NCBI GenBank assembly: GCA_963701205.1
Contig: OY969575.1
Coordinates: forward strand, 806,001 to 870,000
Direction of reading: 5' to 3'
Length of the DNA stretch: 64,000 nt
Origin: JALZKA01 sp963701205
Lineage (GTDB): Bacteria > Actinomycetota > Thermoleophilia > Solirubrobacterales > 70-9
A program made the position numbers and the translations under genes. Positions 44,693-53,214 of this stretch are shown in pieces (the stretch's first letter is position 1; each line of letters opens with the position of its first letter). The notes under the pieces are model-generated. The model had not been told where the DNA came from and ran no database searches. It was given only the letters and a program-made list of their open reading frames with translations.

Positions 44693-46057
44693 CTACGCCC
44701 CGCCGGCGCCACCCTGCGACTTCGACTGGCGTGAGATCAGTGCTGTCTTCTTGGCGTCGGTGTCGTAGCGGTAAATGTTGAAGACGTCGTTCGCCGGGCC
44801 GCCGAGGTTGTCGGCGTCGGTGTGGTAGGCGATGTAGCGGCCCGAGGCGGAGATCGAGGGGCTGAACGAGAAGCCGTCGGCGCCGGCGCCGCCCTGCGAC
44901 TTCGACTGTCGCGAGATCAGCAGTGTTTTCTGGCGCTTGGTGTCGTAGCGGTAGATATTGATGGTGTCATTGGCGGGGCCGCCGAGGTTGTCGGCATTGG
45001 TTTCATAGGCGATGTAGCGGCCTGAGGCGGAGATCGATGGGTCATACGAACTGGTGTCACCGCCGGCGCCGCCTTGCGACTTCGATTGCCGCGAGATCAA
45101 GAGCGTCTTCTGGCGCTTGGTGTCGTAGCGGTAGATGTTGCGAACTGCGTCATTCACCGGGCCGCCGAGGTTGTCGGCGTCGGTGTGGTACGCGATGTAG
45201 CGGCCTGAGGCGGAGATCGAGGGGCTGAACGAGAAGTCGTCGGCGGCGTCGCCGCCCTGCGACTTCGACTGTCGCGGGATCAAGAGCGTCTTCTGGCGCT
45301 TGGTGTCGTAGCGGTAAACGTTAGCGTCGTCGAACACCAAGCCGCCGAGGTTGCTGGCGTAGGTGGCATACGAGATGTAGCGGCCTGAGGCGGAGATCGA
45401 GGGGCTTTCCGAGTCGTCGTCGCCGCCGGTGCCGCCCTGCGACTTCGAGCGCCTCGAGATCAAGAGCGTCTTCTGGCGCTTGGTGTCGTAGCGGTAAATG
45501 TTGAAGACGTCGTTCGCCGGGCCGCCGAGGTTGTCGGCATACGTCCTGAAGGCGATGTAGCGACCTGAGGCGGAGATTGAGGCGTTATACGAGCTCTCAT
45601 CGGCGCCATTGCCGCCCTGCGACTTCGACTGTCGCGAGATCAGCAGTGTTTTCTGGCGCTTGGTGTCGTAGCGGTAGATGTTGGTGACGTCGTTCGTTGG
45701 GCCGCCGAGGTTGTCGGCCCCAGTCTCGTAGGCGATGTAGCGGCCTGAGGCGGAGATCGAGGGGCTGAACGAGAAGCCGTCGGCGCCGGCGCCGCCCTGC
45801 GACTTCGACTGTCGCGAGATCAGCAGTGTTTTCTGGCGCTTGGTGTCGTAGCGGTAGATATTGATGGTGTCATTGGCGGGGCCGCCGAGGTTGTCGGCAT
45901 TGGTCGCGAAGGCGATGTAGCGGCCTGAGGCGGAAGTCGATGAGTCGAACGAGTCGCCCGGGTCAAACCCCCGTGCCGCCGCATTCTCGGCGAGCGTTCC
46001 AAATCCTGCCACCAGCACACAGAGCGCAGTCGTCCTGGCAATCCTTGATCCCCTCAT
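44693..46057 (-). CDS. Secreted seven-bladed PD40/TolB-like beta-propeller, paralogue 2
   Basis: 454 residues. Signal peptide and linker (ARGFDPGDSFDSSTSASG) match paralogue 4 exactly in the linker. Blade 4 is the most divergent of the array (ASNLGGLVFDDANVYRYDTKRQKTLLIPR). Blades 1 and 6 are both NDTINIYRY and are followed by the identical loop ADGFSFSP, an internal duplication. Confidence 0.82.
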   Translation of the reverse strand: MRGSRIARTTALCVLVAGFGTLAENAAARGFDPGDSFDSSTSASGRYIAFATNADNLGGPANDTINIYRYDTKRQKTLLISRQSKSQGGAGADGFSFSPSISASGRYIAYETGADNLGGPTNDVTNIYRYDTKRQKTLLISRQSKSQGGNGADESSYNASISASGRYIAFRTYADNLGGPANDVFNIYRYDTKRQKTLLISRRSKSQGGTGGDDDSESPSISASGRYISYATYASNLGGLVFDDANVYRYDTKRQKTLLIPRQSKSQGGDAADDFSFSPSISASGRYIAYHTDADNLGGPVNDAVRNIYRYDTKRQKTLLISRQSKSQGGAGGDTSSYDPSISASGRYIAYETNADNLGGPANDTINIYRYDTKRQKTLLISRQSKSQGGAGADGFSFSPSISASGRYIAYHTDADNLGGPANDVFNIYRYDTDAKKTALISRQSKSQGGAGGA

Positions 46058-46128
46058 GGTGCTCCCCCTAGTTCAATGGTGTTTCTGTGCTGGACGATAC
46101 ATCTTGCCCGGGCTAACGGACCGTGGGG
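46058..46128 (-). repeat. Conserved intergenic leader of propeller genes (copy 4)
   Basis: As copy 2 with small deletions (AAACACCATTGAACTAGGGGGAGCACC before the ATG). Same GATGTATCGTCC core. Confidence 0.68.
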
Positions 46129-47497
46129 CTACGCCCCGCCAGCGCCGCCCTGCGACTTCGACTGGCGTGAGATCAGTGCTGTCTTCTTGGCGTCGGTGTC
46201 GTAGCGGTAGATGTTGCGGACATCATTTGCCGGGCCGCCGAGGTTGTCGGCGTCTGTGGCAAACGCGACGTAGCGGCCCGAGGCGGAGATCGAGGGCTCG
46301 AGTGATTGGCCGTCGCCGCCGTCGCCGCCCTTTGACTTCGACTGTCGCGAGGTCAGCAGTGTCTTCTGACGCTTGGTGTCGTAGCGGTAGATGTTGTAAT
46401 GCCCGGTGTTAGCTGGCCCCCCGAAGTTGTAGGCGCCAGTGTCGAAGGCGACGTAGCGGCCCGAGGCGGAGATCGATGGGTTGAACGAATTGGCGTCACC
46501 GCCAGCGCCGCCTTGCGACTTCGATTGCCGCGAGATCAAGAGTGTCTTCTGGCGCCTTGTGTCGTAACGGTAGATGTTGAAGACGCTGTTCACCGGGCCG
46601 CCAAGGTTGTCGGCGAGGGTGGCGTACACGACGTAGCGGCCCGAGGCGGAAATCGAGGGATGAGCCGACTCCCCGTTGCCGCCATCGCCGCCTTGCGAAT
46701 TCGACTGTCGCGAAATCAGCAACGACTTCTGGCGCTTGGCGTCGTAGCGGTAGATATTGACGGTGCCATCCGCGGGGCCACCGAGGTTGCCGGCATACGT
46801 CCTGAAGGCGATGTAGCGGCCTGAGGCGGAGATGGTGGGATCGAACGACGGGTTGTCGCCGCCGGCGTCGCCTATTGACTTCGACTGTCGCGAGGTCAGC
46901 AGTGTCTTCTGACGCTTGGTGTCGTAGCGGTAGATGTTGGTGTACGCGTCGTCAACGGGACCCCCGAGGTTGTCGGCCTCAGTGTCGAAGGCGATGTAGC
47001 GGCCCGAGGCAGAGATCGATGGGTTGAACGAATTGGCGTCACCGCCAGCGCCGCCCTGCGGCTTCGATTGCCGCGAGATCAAGAGCGTCTTCTGGCGCTT
47101 GGTGTCGTAGCGGTAGATATTGAAGACGTTGTTCGCCGGGCCGCCAAGGTTGTCGGCGTTTGTGGCAAACGCGACGTAGCGGCCCGAGGCGGAAATCGAG
47201 GGATGAGCCGACTCCCCGTTGCCGCCATCGCCGCCCTGCGACTTCGACTGTCGCGAGATCAAGAGCGTCTTCTGGCGCTTGGTGTCGTAGCGGTAGATAT
47301 TGATGGTGTCATTGGCGGGGCCGCCGAGGTTGTCGGCATTGGTCGCGAAGGCGATGTAGCGGCCTGAGGCGGAAACCGAGGGGGCAATCGAGTTCGCCCT
47401 GGCCGATCCCTCGCGCCACCGCGCTCTCGGCGAGAGCCCCAAGCGATGCCACCAGTGCAAAGAGCGCCGCGGAACCGATTGCCCTGCTCCATCCCAT
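46129..47497 (-). pseudogene. Seven-bladed beta-propeller, paralogue 1, interrupted by one single-base shift after the signal peptide
   Basis: The ATG at 47497, behind GGGGGTCGATCTG, encodes the signal peptide GSAALFALVASLGALAESAVA. The blade domain is in another frame and joins it if one base is dropped near 47395 (giving ...GIGQGNSIAPSVSASGRYIAF). Corrected length about 455 residues with seven blades, more divergent than those of the other four genes (KSKGGDGGDGQSLEP, KSIGDAGGDNPSFDP, NTGHYNIYRY). It may be the oldest copy. Its upstream region lacks the shared leader. Alternatively, sequence error has broken a normal gene. Confidence 0.75.
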
Positions 47498-47620
47498 CAG
47501 ATCGACCCCCCCGTGCGCGTGAACAATTGCAGGGCCGATCTTATACCGGCCGGATACCACCGCGCAAGTAAACCCTGACGCTCCCAGGCCACGCTCCACC
47601 GACGCTGCCCCGCAACTCCG

Positions 47621-48010
47621 TCAAGAGCTGGCGCCCATCTCCGCAAGTGCGGTCGTGCGGTTGTCAAACGACCGCCAGCTGGCAATCTTGCCGTCGCGCA
47701 GCTCGAACAGCCAGGCCATCACGTCGGCGCCAGCCTGATCGGGATCGGCGTCGTCATCTTCCCACCACCACTCGCGCGTGATCAGCGCCAAAACCCGGTC
47801 ACCTTTTACCTCGACGCCGTCAACCACAATCCGCTGCTGGACGCCCCCGGGCTCTCGAGTCGCCCACTCCCTCGCCGCGGGGATGCCGGTCCGCAGGCCG
47901 CGTCCCGCATGGATCTCCACCTCCGGGTGGAGCGTCGCAACAAAACCATCGAGGTCGCGGTCGTTGAAGGAATCGATGAAGCGGCGGGCGAGGTCTGCCG
48001 GAGGGTCCAT
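47621..48010 (-). CDS. SnoaL/NTF2-like protein
   Basis: 129 residues with the cone-shaped alpha+beta fold pattern of the SnoaL-like family: an N-terminal helix (LARRFIDSFNDRDLDGFVATLHPEVEIHAG), then ALITREWWWEDDD and DVMAWLFELRDGKIASWRSFDNRTTAL. Such proteins bind or isomerise small hydrophobic molecules; many are uncharacterised. It lies between secA and the propeller array. Confidence 0.75.
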   Translation of the reverse strand: MDPPADLARRFIDSFNDRDLDGFVATLHPEVEIHAGRGLRTGIPAAREWATREPGGVQQRIVVDGVEVKGDRVLALITREWWWEDDDADPDQAGADVMAWLFELRDGKIASWRSFDNRTTALAEMGASS

Positions 48011-48109
48011 GCAAGCCAGCGTAGAACGTCGATTGGCGGCTTGGTTGAGAGATCTTGCCGCGCCCGGCTCAAACAGCGACGGCGATCGCCAGCGGCCTCG
48101 AGCCTGGGC

Positions 48110-50950
48110 TCAGCCCCCGTGGCAGTTCTTGAACTTCTTCCCGGATCCGCACCAGCAGGGCTCGTTGCGTCCCAGCTTCTCGTTTTCCGACTTGCGGACG
48201 GTGCCGGGATTGACGGGCTGTGCCGGGGATTCGGCGGTCTGCTGCCCGACCGCCGCGGCGGCAACGCCAGCCGCGCCCGCGGCCTCGGCCGCGTCCCGCA
48301 GCGCCGACGGTTGCGCCTCGCCATCGCCGCCCGAGTAGTTGACCTGCTGGGGCTGGGCAGGGCCCGGGCCGAATTGAGCCCGCGCCTCGTCCGGCTCGGC
48401 GTTGACCTCGACATGGAAGATAACCCGCGCGAATTCCTGCCAAATGGCGGCCATCAGCTCCTCGAACATCGAGTAGCCCTCGTTCTTGTAGGCGACCAGC
48501 GGATCGATCTGCGCGAATCCGCGCAGATGAATGCCCTCGCGCAGGTAGTCCATCTCGTAGAGGTGCTCACGCCAGCGGTTGTCGATGATCTGCAGCAGGA
48601 TCTGGCGCTCGAGCCAGCCCATCAGTTCCGGGCCAAACTGCTGGGCGCGCTCCTCATAGGCCGACAGCAGGTCGTCGGTAAGCATCCCGGCGATCTCGTC
48701 ACGGGCTGAAGTCTGGGGGTCAAGCGCGCCCAGCTCGACATCCAGCGGCCAGATCGACGACGCCATTGAGTGCAGGCCGGCCAGATCCCAGTCCTCGAAG
48801 ATTTCGCCAGGAGTGAACTCATCGACGAGCCGCTCCGGGACGCTGGCGATCTCAGCCCTGGCGACCTCCGACATGTCACGGCCCTCGAGGATTTCCCGGC
48901 GGTATTTGTAGACGACTCGGCGCTGCTCGTTCATCACGTCGTCGTACTCGAGGACCCGTTTGCGAATCAGGAAGTTCTGCTGCTCGACCTTCTTTTGTGC
49001 GCCTTCGATCTGCTTGGTGAGCATCTTGGCCTCGAGCGGGTATTCCTCGCCCTGCTCATCGACGGGCCCGAGCCGGTCGAGGATCCGGTAGATGCGATCC
49101 CCTGCAAACAGGCGCACCAGGTCGTCCTCAGCCGAAAGGAAGAAGCGCGATTCACCCGGATCGCCCTGGCGACCGGAGCGACCGCGCAACTGGTTGTCGA
49201 TTCGTCGTGACTCGTGGCGCTCGGTGCCACAGATATAAAGGCCGCCCAGCTCACGGACCTTGTCGCCCTCGGCCTTGCACTGCTTGTTGAGATCGGCCAG
49301 GGGGCCCGCCAATGCTGCGCCGAACTCGTCCGAGTCTGGCTTGATCCCCTTCTTCGCGAGTTCGGCGCGCGCCATGGCCTCGGGGTCGCCACCGAGCTTG
49401 ATGTCGACGCCGCGGCCCGCCATGTTGGTGGCGATCGTGACTGCCCCGATCCGGCCTGCTTGGGAGATCGTCTCGCCCTCGCGCTCGGCGTGCTCGGGCT
49501 TCGCGTTCAAGACGACGTGGTCGATTCCGTTGCGCTTGAACTCGGCACCCAGCATCTCTGACACCTCGACGGAGATCGTGCCGATCAGGACCGGTTGGCC
49601 TGCCTCGTTGCGCTCCAGGATCTCGCCAACCAGTGCCTTCCACTTGCCGTTGCGGGTCTTGTAGATCTGATCGTTGTGGTCGTCGCGAACCATCGGCATG
49701 TTGGTCGGAATCTCGACCACCGGCATCTCGTAGATCTTCATGAACTCCTGGGCCTCGGTAAGCGCGGTGCCCGTCATTCCGCTGAGCTTCTCGTAGAGGC
49801 GGAAGTAGTTCTGCAGCGTGATCGTCGCCAGCGTCTGGTTCTCTTCGCCGATCCGCACGCCCTCTTTGGCCTCGATCGCCTGGTGCAAGCCCTCGGACCA
49901 GCGTCGGCCCTCGAGGATGCGCCCGGTGAACTCGTCGATGATCAGCACCTGACCGTCGATCACCGCGTAGTCAGTGTCCCGGCCATAGAGGGATTCAGCC
50001 TTCAGCGCTTGGATCAAGTGGTTGACGAGCGTCCCGTTCTCCGAGGTGTAGAGGTGCTCGATGTCCAGGAACTTTTCGGCCTTGTGGACTCCCGCCTCAG
50101 TCGGCGCGACGGTCTTGTGCTTCTCGTCGAATTCGAAGTCGTGCTCCGCCTCGGACGTGTCACGGGACTCGCCAAGCGATTTGAGCTTGGTCGTGGCCTC
50201 CTCGCCGACCATCTGCTTGGCGAGGCGGGCGAACGTGTAGTAGGTGTCGGCCGCCTGCTCGGGCTTGCCGGAGATGATCAGCGGAGTCCGTGCCTCGTCG
50301 ATCAGGATGTTGTCGACCTCATCGACGATTCCGAAGACGTGATCGCGTTGGACGCACTCTTCGAGCGTCGATGCCATGTTGTCGCGCAGGTAGTCAAACC
50401 CGAACTCGGAGTTGGTTCCGTAGGTGACGTCGGCGGCGTACATCTGGCGGCGCTCGGCCGGACTCATCATCGATTGAATGACGCCGACCTCCATCCCCAA
50501 CGCTTCGTAGACGGGGGACATCCACTCCGCATCGCGCCGAGCGAGGTAGTCATTGACGGTGACTACGTGGACCGAATCGCCCGCGAGAGTGTTCAGGAAG
50601 ACCGCCGGCGTCGCGGTCAACGTCTTGCCCTCACCGGTCTTCATCTCCGCGATCGCGCCGTCGTGCAGGACCATCGCGCCGATCAACTGAACGTCGTAGT
50701 GGCGCTGCCCCATGGTCCGGCGGGCCGCCTCCCTGGTCAGCGCGAATGCCTCCGGAAGCAGGGATTCGAGCGATTCGCCGTTGCCGCCCCGCTCGCGCAG
50801 GGCGTCGGCTTCGGTCCGCAGCTCGGCGTCCTCAAGGAGCTCCATCTCAGGTTCGATCTCGTTGATTCGCGTGACCGTCTGCTCAAACTCCTTGAGCTTC
50901 TTGCCTTCGCCCATTCGTAGGGCACGATCGATAATTCCTCGGCCTGCCAT
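48110..50950 (-). CDS. secA: Protein translocase ATPase SecA
   Basis: 946 residues. DEAD-type motor motifs: QLIGAMVLHDGAIAEMKTGEGKTL (Walker A), IVDEVDNILIDEARTPLIISG (Walker B), and VTIATNMAGRGVDIKLGG. The preprotein cross-linking domain and helical wing are full length. The C-terminus ends with the zinc-binding SEC-C motif RNEPCWCGSGKKFKNCHGG. The ATG at 50950 encodes the usual short N-terminus (AGRGIIDRALRMGEGKKLKEFEQ). Drives secretion through SecYEG, including probably the propeller proteins. Confidence 0.96.
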   Translation of the reverse strand: MAGRGIIDRALRMGEGKKLKEFEQTVTRINEIEPEMELLEDAELRTEADALRERGGNGESLESLLPEAFALTREAARRTMGQRHYDVQLIGAMVLHDGAIAEMKTGEGKTLTATPAVFLNTLAGDSVHVVTVNDYLARRDAEWMSPVYEALGMEVGVIQSMMSPAERRQMYAADVTYGTNSEFGFDYLRDNMASTLEECVQRDHVFGIVDEVDNILIDEARTPLIISGKPEQAADTYYTFARLAKQMVGEEATTKLKSLGESRDTSEAEHDFEFDEKHKTVAPTEAGVHKAEKFLDIEHLYTSENGTLVNHLIQALKAESLYGRDTDYAVIDGQVLIIDEFTGRILEGRRWSEGLHQAIEAKEGVRIGEENQTLATITLQNYFRLYEKLSGMTGTALTEAQEFMKIYEMPVVEIPTNMPMVRDDHNDQIYKTRNGKWKALVGEILERNEAGQPVLIGTISVEVSEMLGAEFKRNGIDHVVLNAKPEHAEREGETISQAGRIGAVTIATNMAGRGVDIKLGGDPEAMARAELAKKGIKPDSDEFGAALAGPLADLNKQCKAEGDKVRELGGLYICGTERHESRRIDNQLRGRSGRQGDPGESRFFLSAEDDLVRLFAGDRIYRILDRLGPVDEQGEEYPLEAKMLTKQIEGAQKKVEQQNFLIRKRVLEYDDVMNEQRRVVYKYRREILEGRDMSEVARAEIASVPERLVDEFTPGEIFEDWDLAGLHSMASSIWPLDVELGALDPQTSARDEIAGMLTDDLLSAYEERAQQFGPELMGWLERQILLQIIDNRWREHLYEMDYLREGIHLRGFAQIDPLVAYKNEGYSMFEELMAAIWQEFARVIFHVEVNAEPDEARAQFGPGPAQPQQVNYSGGDGEAQPSALRDAAEAAGAAGVAAAAVGQQTAESPAQPVNPGTVRKSENEKLGRNEPCWCGSGKKFKNCHGG

Positions 50951-50964
50951 CAGTGGATTTGAGG

Positions 50965-52674
50965 TTACCGCGCCTTGCGAAGGCCCAAGCCCTCGGCGGG
51001 GTTGACCTCGCCAAGGCGGTCCCGGTAGCGATCGTGCCAAAGATGAAAGAGCACGGCGCACAGGGTTGCTCGGTGCATCCCACCCCAGCCGCGGCCCGCC
51101 TCGCCGCTCGCGGCGCGGCGCATCCGGGTGCTGAAGTACGGCGTCAGGGGGCCGGCCATGAGCATGCGCCGATACTCGGCAACCGGTTCAGGCGCGAACT
51201 TCCGCCTGGGCAGCGAAGCCTTTGCGCCAGCTGCGGGGGAGGCGGGTGCGCTGGTCGAGGGAAGGTTGCCCAGGGCCGGATCAAGGCGCGCAAAGAGCGG
51301 CGTGTACATCGACGCCTCCAGCTTTGCCCGGGGGCTGATTGCCCAGGCTGCGCGCGCCACCTTGTCATCCGTGAAGGGAGTTGCCAGCGGGATCTCCGAT
51401 CGCGACAGCGTGGCCAGCGCCACACCCCTCATGGTCCGCGTCACATAGAAGGTCAGGATGGCGCTCGCCGGGTGGCCATCAAACCTTGAGCCTTCGGTGA
51501 GCATCTGCGCTCGTGCCGAGGCCTTGACGGCGGCGGCCAGGCGGGGCTTCATCCCCTCGGCCGCAGCGGTTCCGTGCGTTTCCATCATCCGATCCCAGAG
51601 CGCGATGCTCGCGCGGGGCGTGCCGCCGTGCGTCACTGCCTCCTGCGTGATGAAGCGGCCCCCGGGCTGGGTCAACACATCAAGAGCGAGCCCGTCGAGC
51701 GCGATCCCCGGTCGGCCTCGGAGCGCATGGGCAAGGGGCATGAAAACCGGCAGCGACACATGCTGGTAGTCGGTTTCCAGCGCACGGTCGCACGTCTCCT
51801 GCCAGAACCGCTCCGGCGATCCGTGCACAAGCTCGTTCGGGAGGTCAAGGTGGGCGGCAGCTGCGGCGGCGAGCTTCTCTTCGCGATCATCGCCCGCATC
51901 CATGCTGACGGTAAGGCTCCGCGCGTCCTCGCGACGGTGCTCAGCGACAAGTCCCAGCAATAGCCGCGAGTCCCAGCCGCCGCTGAGAAGCGTCGTCAGC
52001 GGGCCGGACGGCAGCGTCCCGACGGCCGCACGCATCCTGTCGATGACCGCGTCCACCCCCTGCTCGATCTCCAGGCTGGGTTCGACCTCCGCCCAGGGCC
52101 ATCGGTGCCTCTCCACAAGCGGTGTGCCGCGTCGCAATCGCAGCGTTTCGAAAACGCCCAGACGCCGGATCTCGGCGAACGGGGTGCGCCCCGCGAACGG
52201 ACAGCCAATGGTCAGGATCGTCGCCCAGGCATCCCAATCGGGGGTCAGTCCACCAGGGTTCGTGGCGGCTAGTGGGTCAATGCGGGTGGCGAAGTAAATC
52301 GCTTTGGAATCGGCCAGCCAATAGAGCGCGGACGCGCCCGAGACGCTGGTATGCAGGAACCGCCGGCGGCCGTGAAGCCCGAGTCCGCAGGCGGCGCCGT
52401 CGGTCGCCGCGTCGCGCCATTCACGAAACGAATCACTTGTGACCGTGCCCGGGCGCTCTGACCACGCCAACCCACTGCGTAGGCCCTTCGACCAGCGCGT
52501 CGGCTCGCGGCGCGTGTGCAAAATCGAGGTGGCGTCGCTGTGTGCGGGCACCGGCTCTGCCCCAAGAAGCCGGGCGATCGCCGCCACTCGCAAGGGGTCA
52601 TAGGCGCCGAGCGCGCCGCAGGCGTGGGAGCCTGACGCATACGGATCCGGCGAAACCACCTGGAAGGCCCTCAA
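50965..52674 (-). CDS. Asparagine-synthase-like protein (AsnB-type C-terminal domain)
   Basis: 569 residues. The C-terminal half has the ATP pyrophosphatase motif LLSGGWDSRLLLGLVAEH and a later acidic region (DGLALDVLT). The N-terminal half resembles a glutaminase-like fold (HTSVSGASALYWLADSKAIYFATRIDPLAATN) but there is no Cys at position 2, so glutamine cannot be hydrolysed in the usual way. Such enzymes adenylate a carboxylate and join it to an amine, as in beta-lactam synthetases, lasso-peptide cyclases or cell-surface sugar amidation. TTG at 52674 is taken as start; GTG at 52659 is possible. It lies 14 bases upstream of secA. Confidence 0.72.
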   Translation of the reverse strand: MRAFQVVSPDPYASGSHACGALGAYDPLRVAAIARLLGAEPVPAHSDATSILHTRREPTRWSKGLRSGLAWSERPGTVTSDSFREWRDAATDGAACGLGLHGRRRFLHTSVSGASALYWLADSKAIYFATRIDPLAATNPGGLTPDWDAWATILTIGCPFAGRTPFAEIRRLGVFETLRLRRGTPLVERHRWPWAEVEPSLEIEQGVDAVIDRMRAAVGTLPSGPLTTLLSGGWDSRLLLGLVAEHRREDARSLTVSMDAGDDREEKLAAAAAAHLDLPNELVHGSPERFWQETCDRALETDYQHVSLPVFMPLAHALRGRPGIALDGLALDVLTQPGGRFITQEAVTHGGTPRASIALWDRMMETHGTAAAEGMKPRLAAAVKASARAQMLTEGSRFDGHPASAILTFYVTRTMRGVALATLSRSEIPLATPFTDDKVARAAWAISPRAKLEASMYTPLFARLDPALGNLPSTSAPASPAAGAKASLPRRKFAPEPVAEYRRMLMAGPLTPYFSTRMRRAASGEAGRGWGGMHRATLCAVLFHLWHDRYRDRLGEVNPAEGLGLRKAR

Positions 52675-52677
52675 GAT

Positions 52678-53157
52678 CTAAACCAGCGGCGCCTCAAGCG
52701 TCGTCCAGCGATCGACCTCTTGATGCCCGAATTCGTGCAGCTTGCGAACCTCGCCGACGACGCGATAGCCGAAGTTGCGCCGGTACCAAGCGATGGTCTG
52801 GGGACGGTCGGCGTTGGTAACGACCTTGCGAGCGCCGGCCACACGCATCCGGCTCATGCGGTGCTCTTGCAGCGCTCGGCCGATGCCGCCGCTGCGCAGG
52901 TCGGGGCGGACGGCAAGGAGCGACGTCTTGCCGGTCACACCGGCGCGCCCGGGAATCAGTCGGTAGCCGCTGACACCGACTATCTCCTGCCCCATCGCCG
53001 CCACAAACCAATGGCCGACATCGAAGTCGTGCATCTCCGGGGAGGGCACGTGATGCATGTTCGCCGTCTCGAGAACCGCAAGCATTGCGGCACGGTCGTC
53101 CGGAAGTCTCGCTGGGCGAATCGCCCACCCTGTCTCGGCTGACCCAGGAATCGTCAT
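52678..53157 (-). CDS. GNAT-family N-acetyltransferase
   Basis: 159 residues. A complete GNAT domain with the acetyl-CoA loop VRPDLRSGGIGRALQEHRMSRMR and a C-terminal WYRRNFGYRVVGEVRKL. The ATG at 53157 starts just before AETGWAIRPARLPDD, the usual first strand; longer frames run into the nfo promoter region. Substrate unknown. Divergent from nfo with 57 bases between. Confidence 0.8.
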   Translation of the reverse strand: MTIPGSAETGWAIRPARLPDDRAAMLAVLETANMHHVPSPEMHDFDVGHWFVAAMGQEIVGVSGYRLIPGRAGVTGKTSLLAVRPDLRSGGIGRALQEHRMSRMRVAGARKVVTNADRPQTIAWYRRNFGYRVVGEVRKLHEFGHQEVDRWTTLEAPLV

Positions 53158-53214
53158 CCGGCGGCAGGCTAAAGGAACGGACCTGGAGCGCGACGCCGAC
53201 ATATCCTGGGGGTT

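Larger units (their letters stand above)
40382..47497 (-). repeat. Array of 35 near-identical 180-nt blade repeats in five tandem genes
   Basis: Every 180 bases a unit recurs that encodes 60 residues with the fixed parts SISASGRYIAY, DNLGGP and NIYRYDTKRQKTLLISR, then KSQGG. Seven units per gene, five genes, all on the minus strand. The repeats are broken only by signal-peptide regions and 70-75-base spacers. Start-to-start spacing of the last four genes is 1440, 1435 and 1439 bases, close to eight blade lengths. Variable codons cluster in two short windows per blade, while the rest is nearly invariant at DNA level, which points to recent amplification or gene conversion. Confidence 0.9.

Noticed and set aside
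40382..47497. CRISPR-like regular repeats
   Set aside because: The period is 180 nt, the units are fully coding in one frame, and there are no short repeats with unique spacers.
40382..47497. Mobile element or phage origin of the propeller array
   Set aside because: No transposase, integrase, terminal inverted repeat or tRNA-associated att site is visible at either flank.
49595..50920. 441-codon plus-strand frame inside secA
   Set aside because: Antisense shadow of secA, which is full length and conserved.
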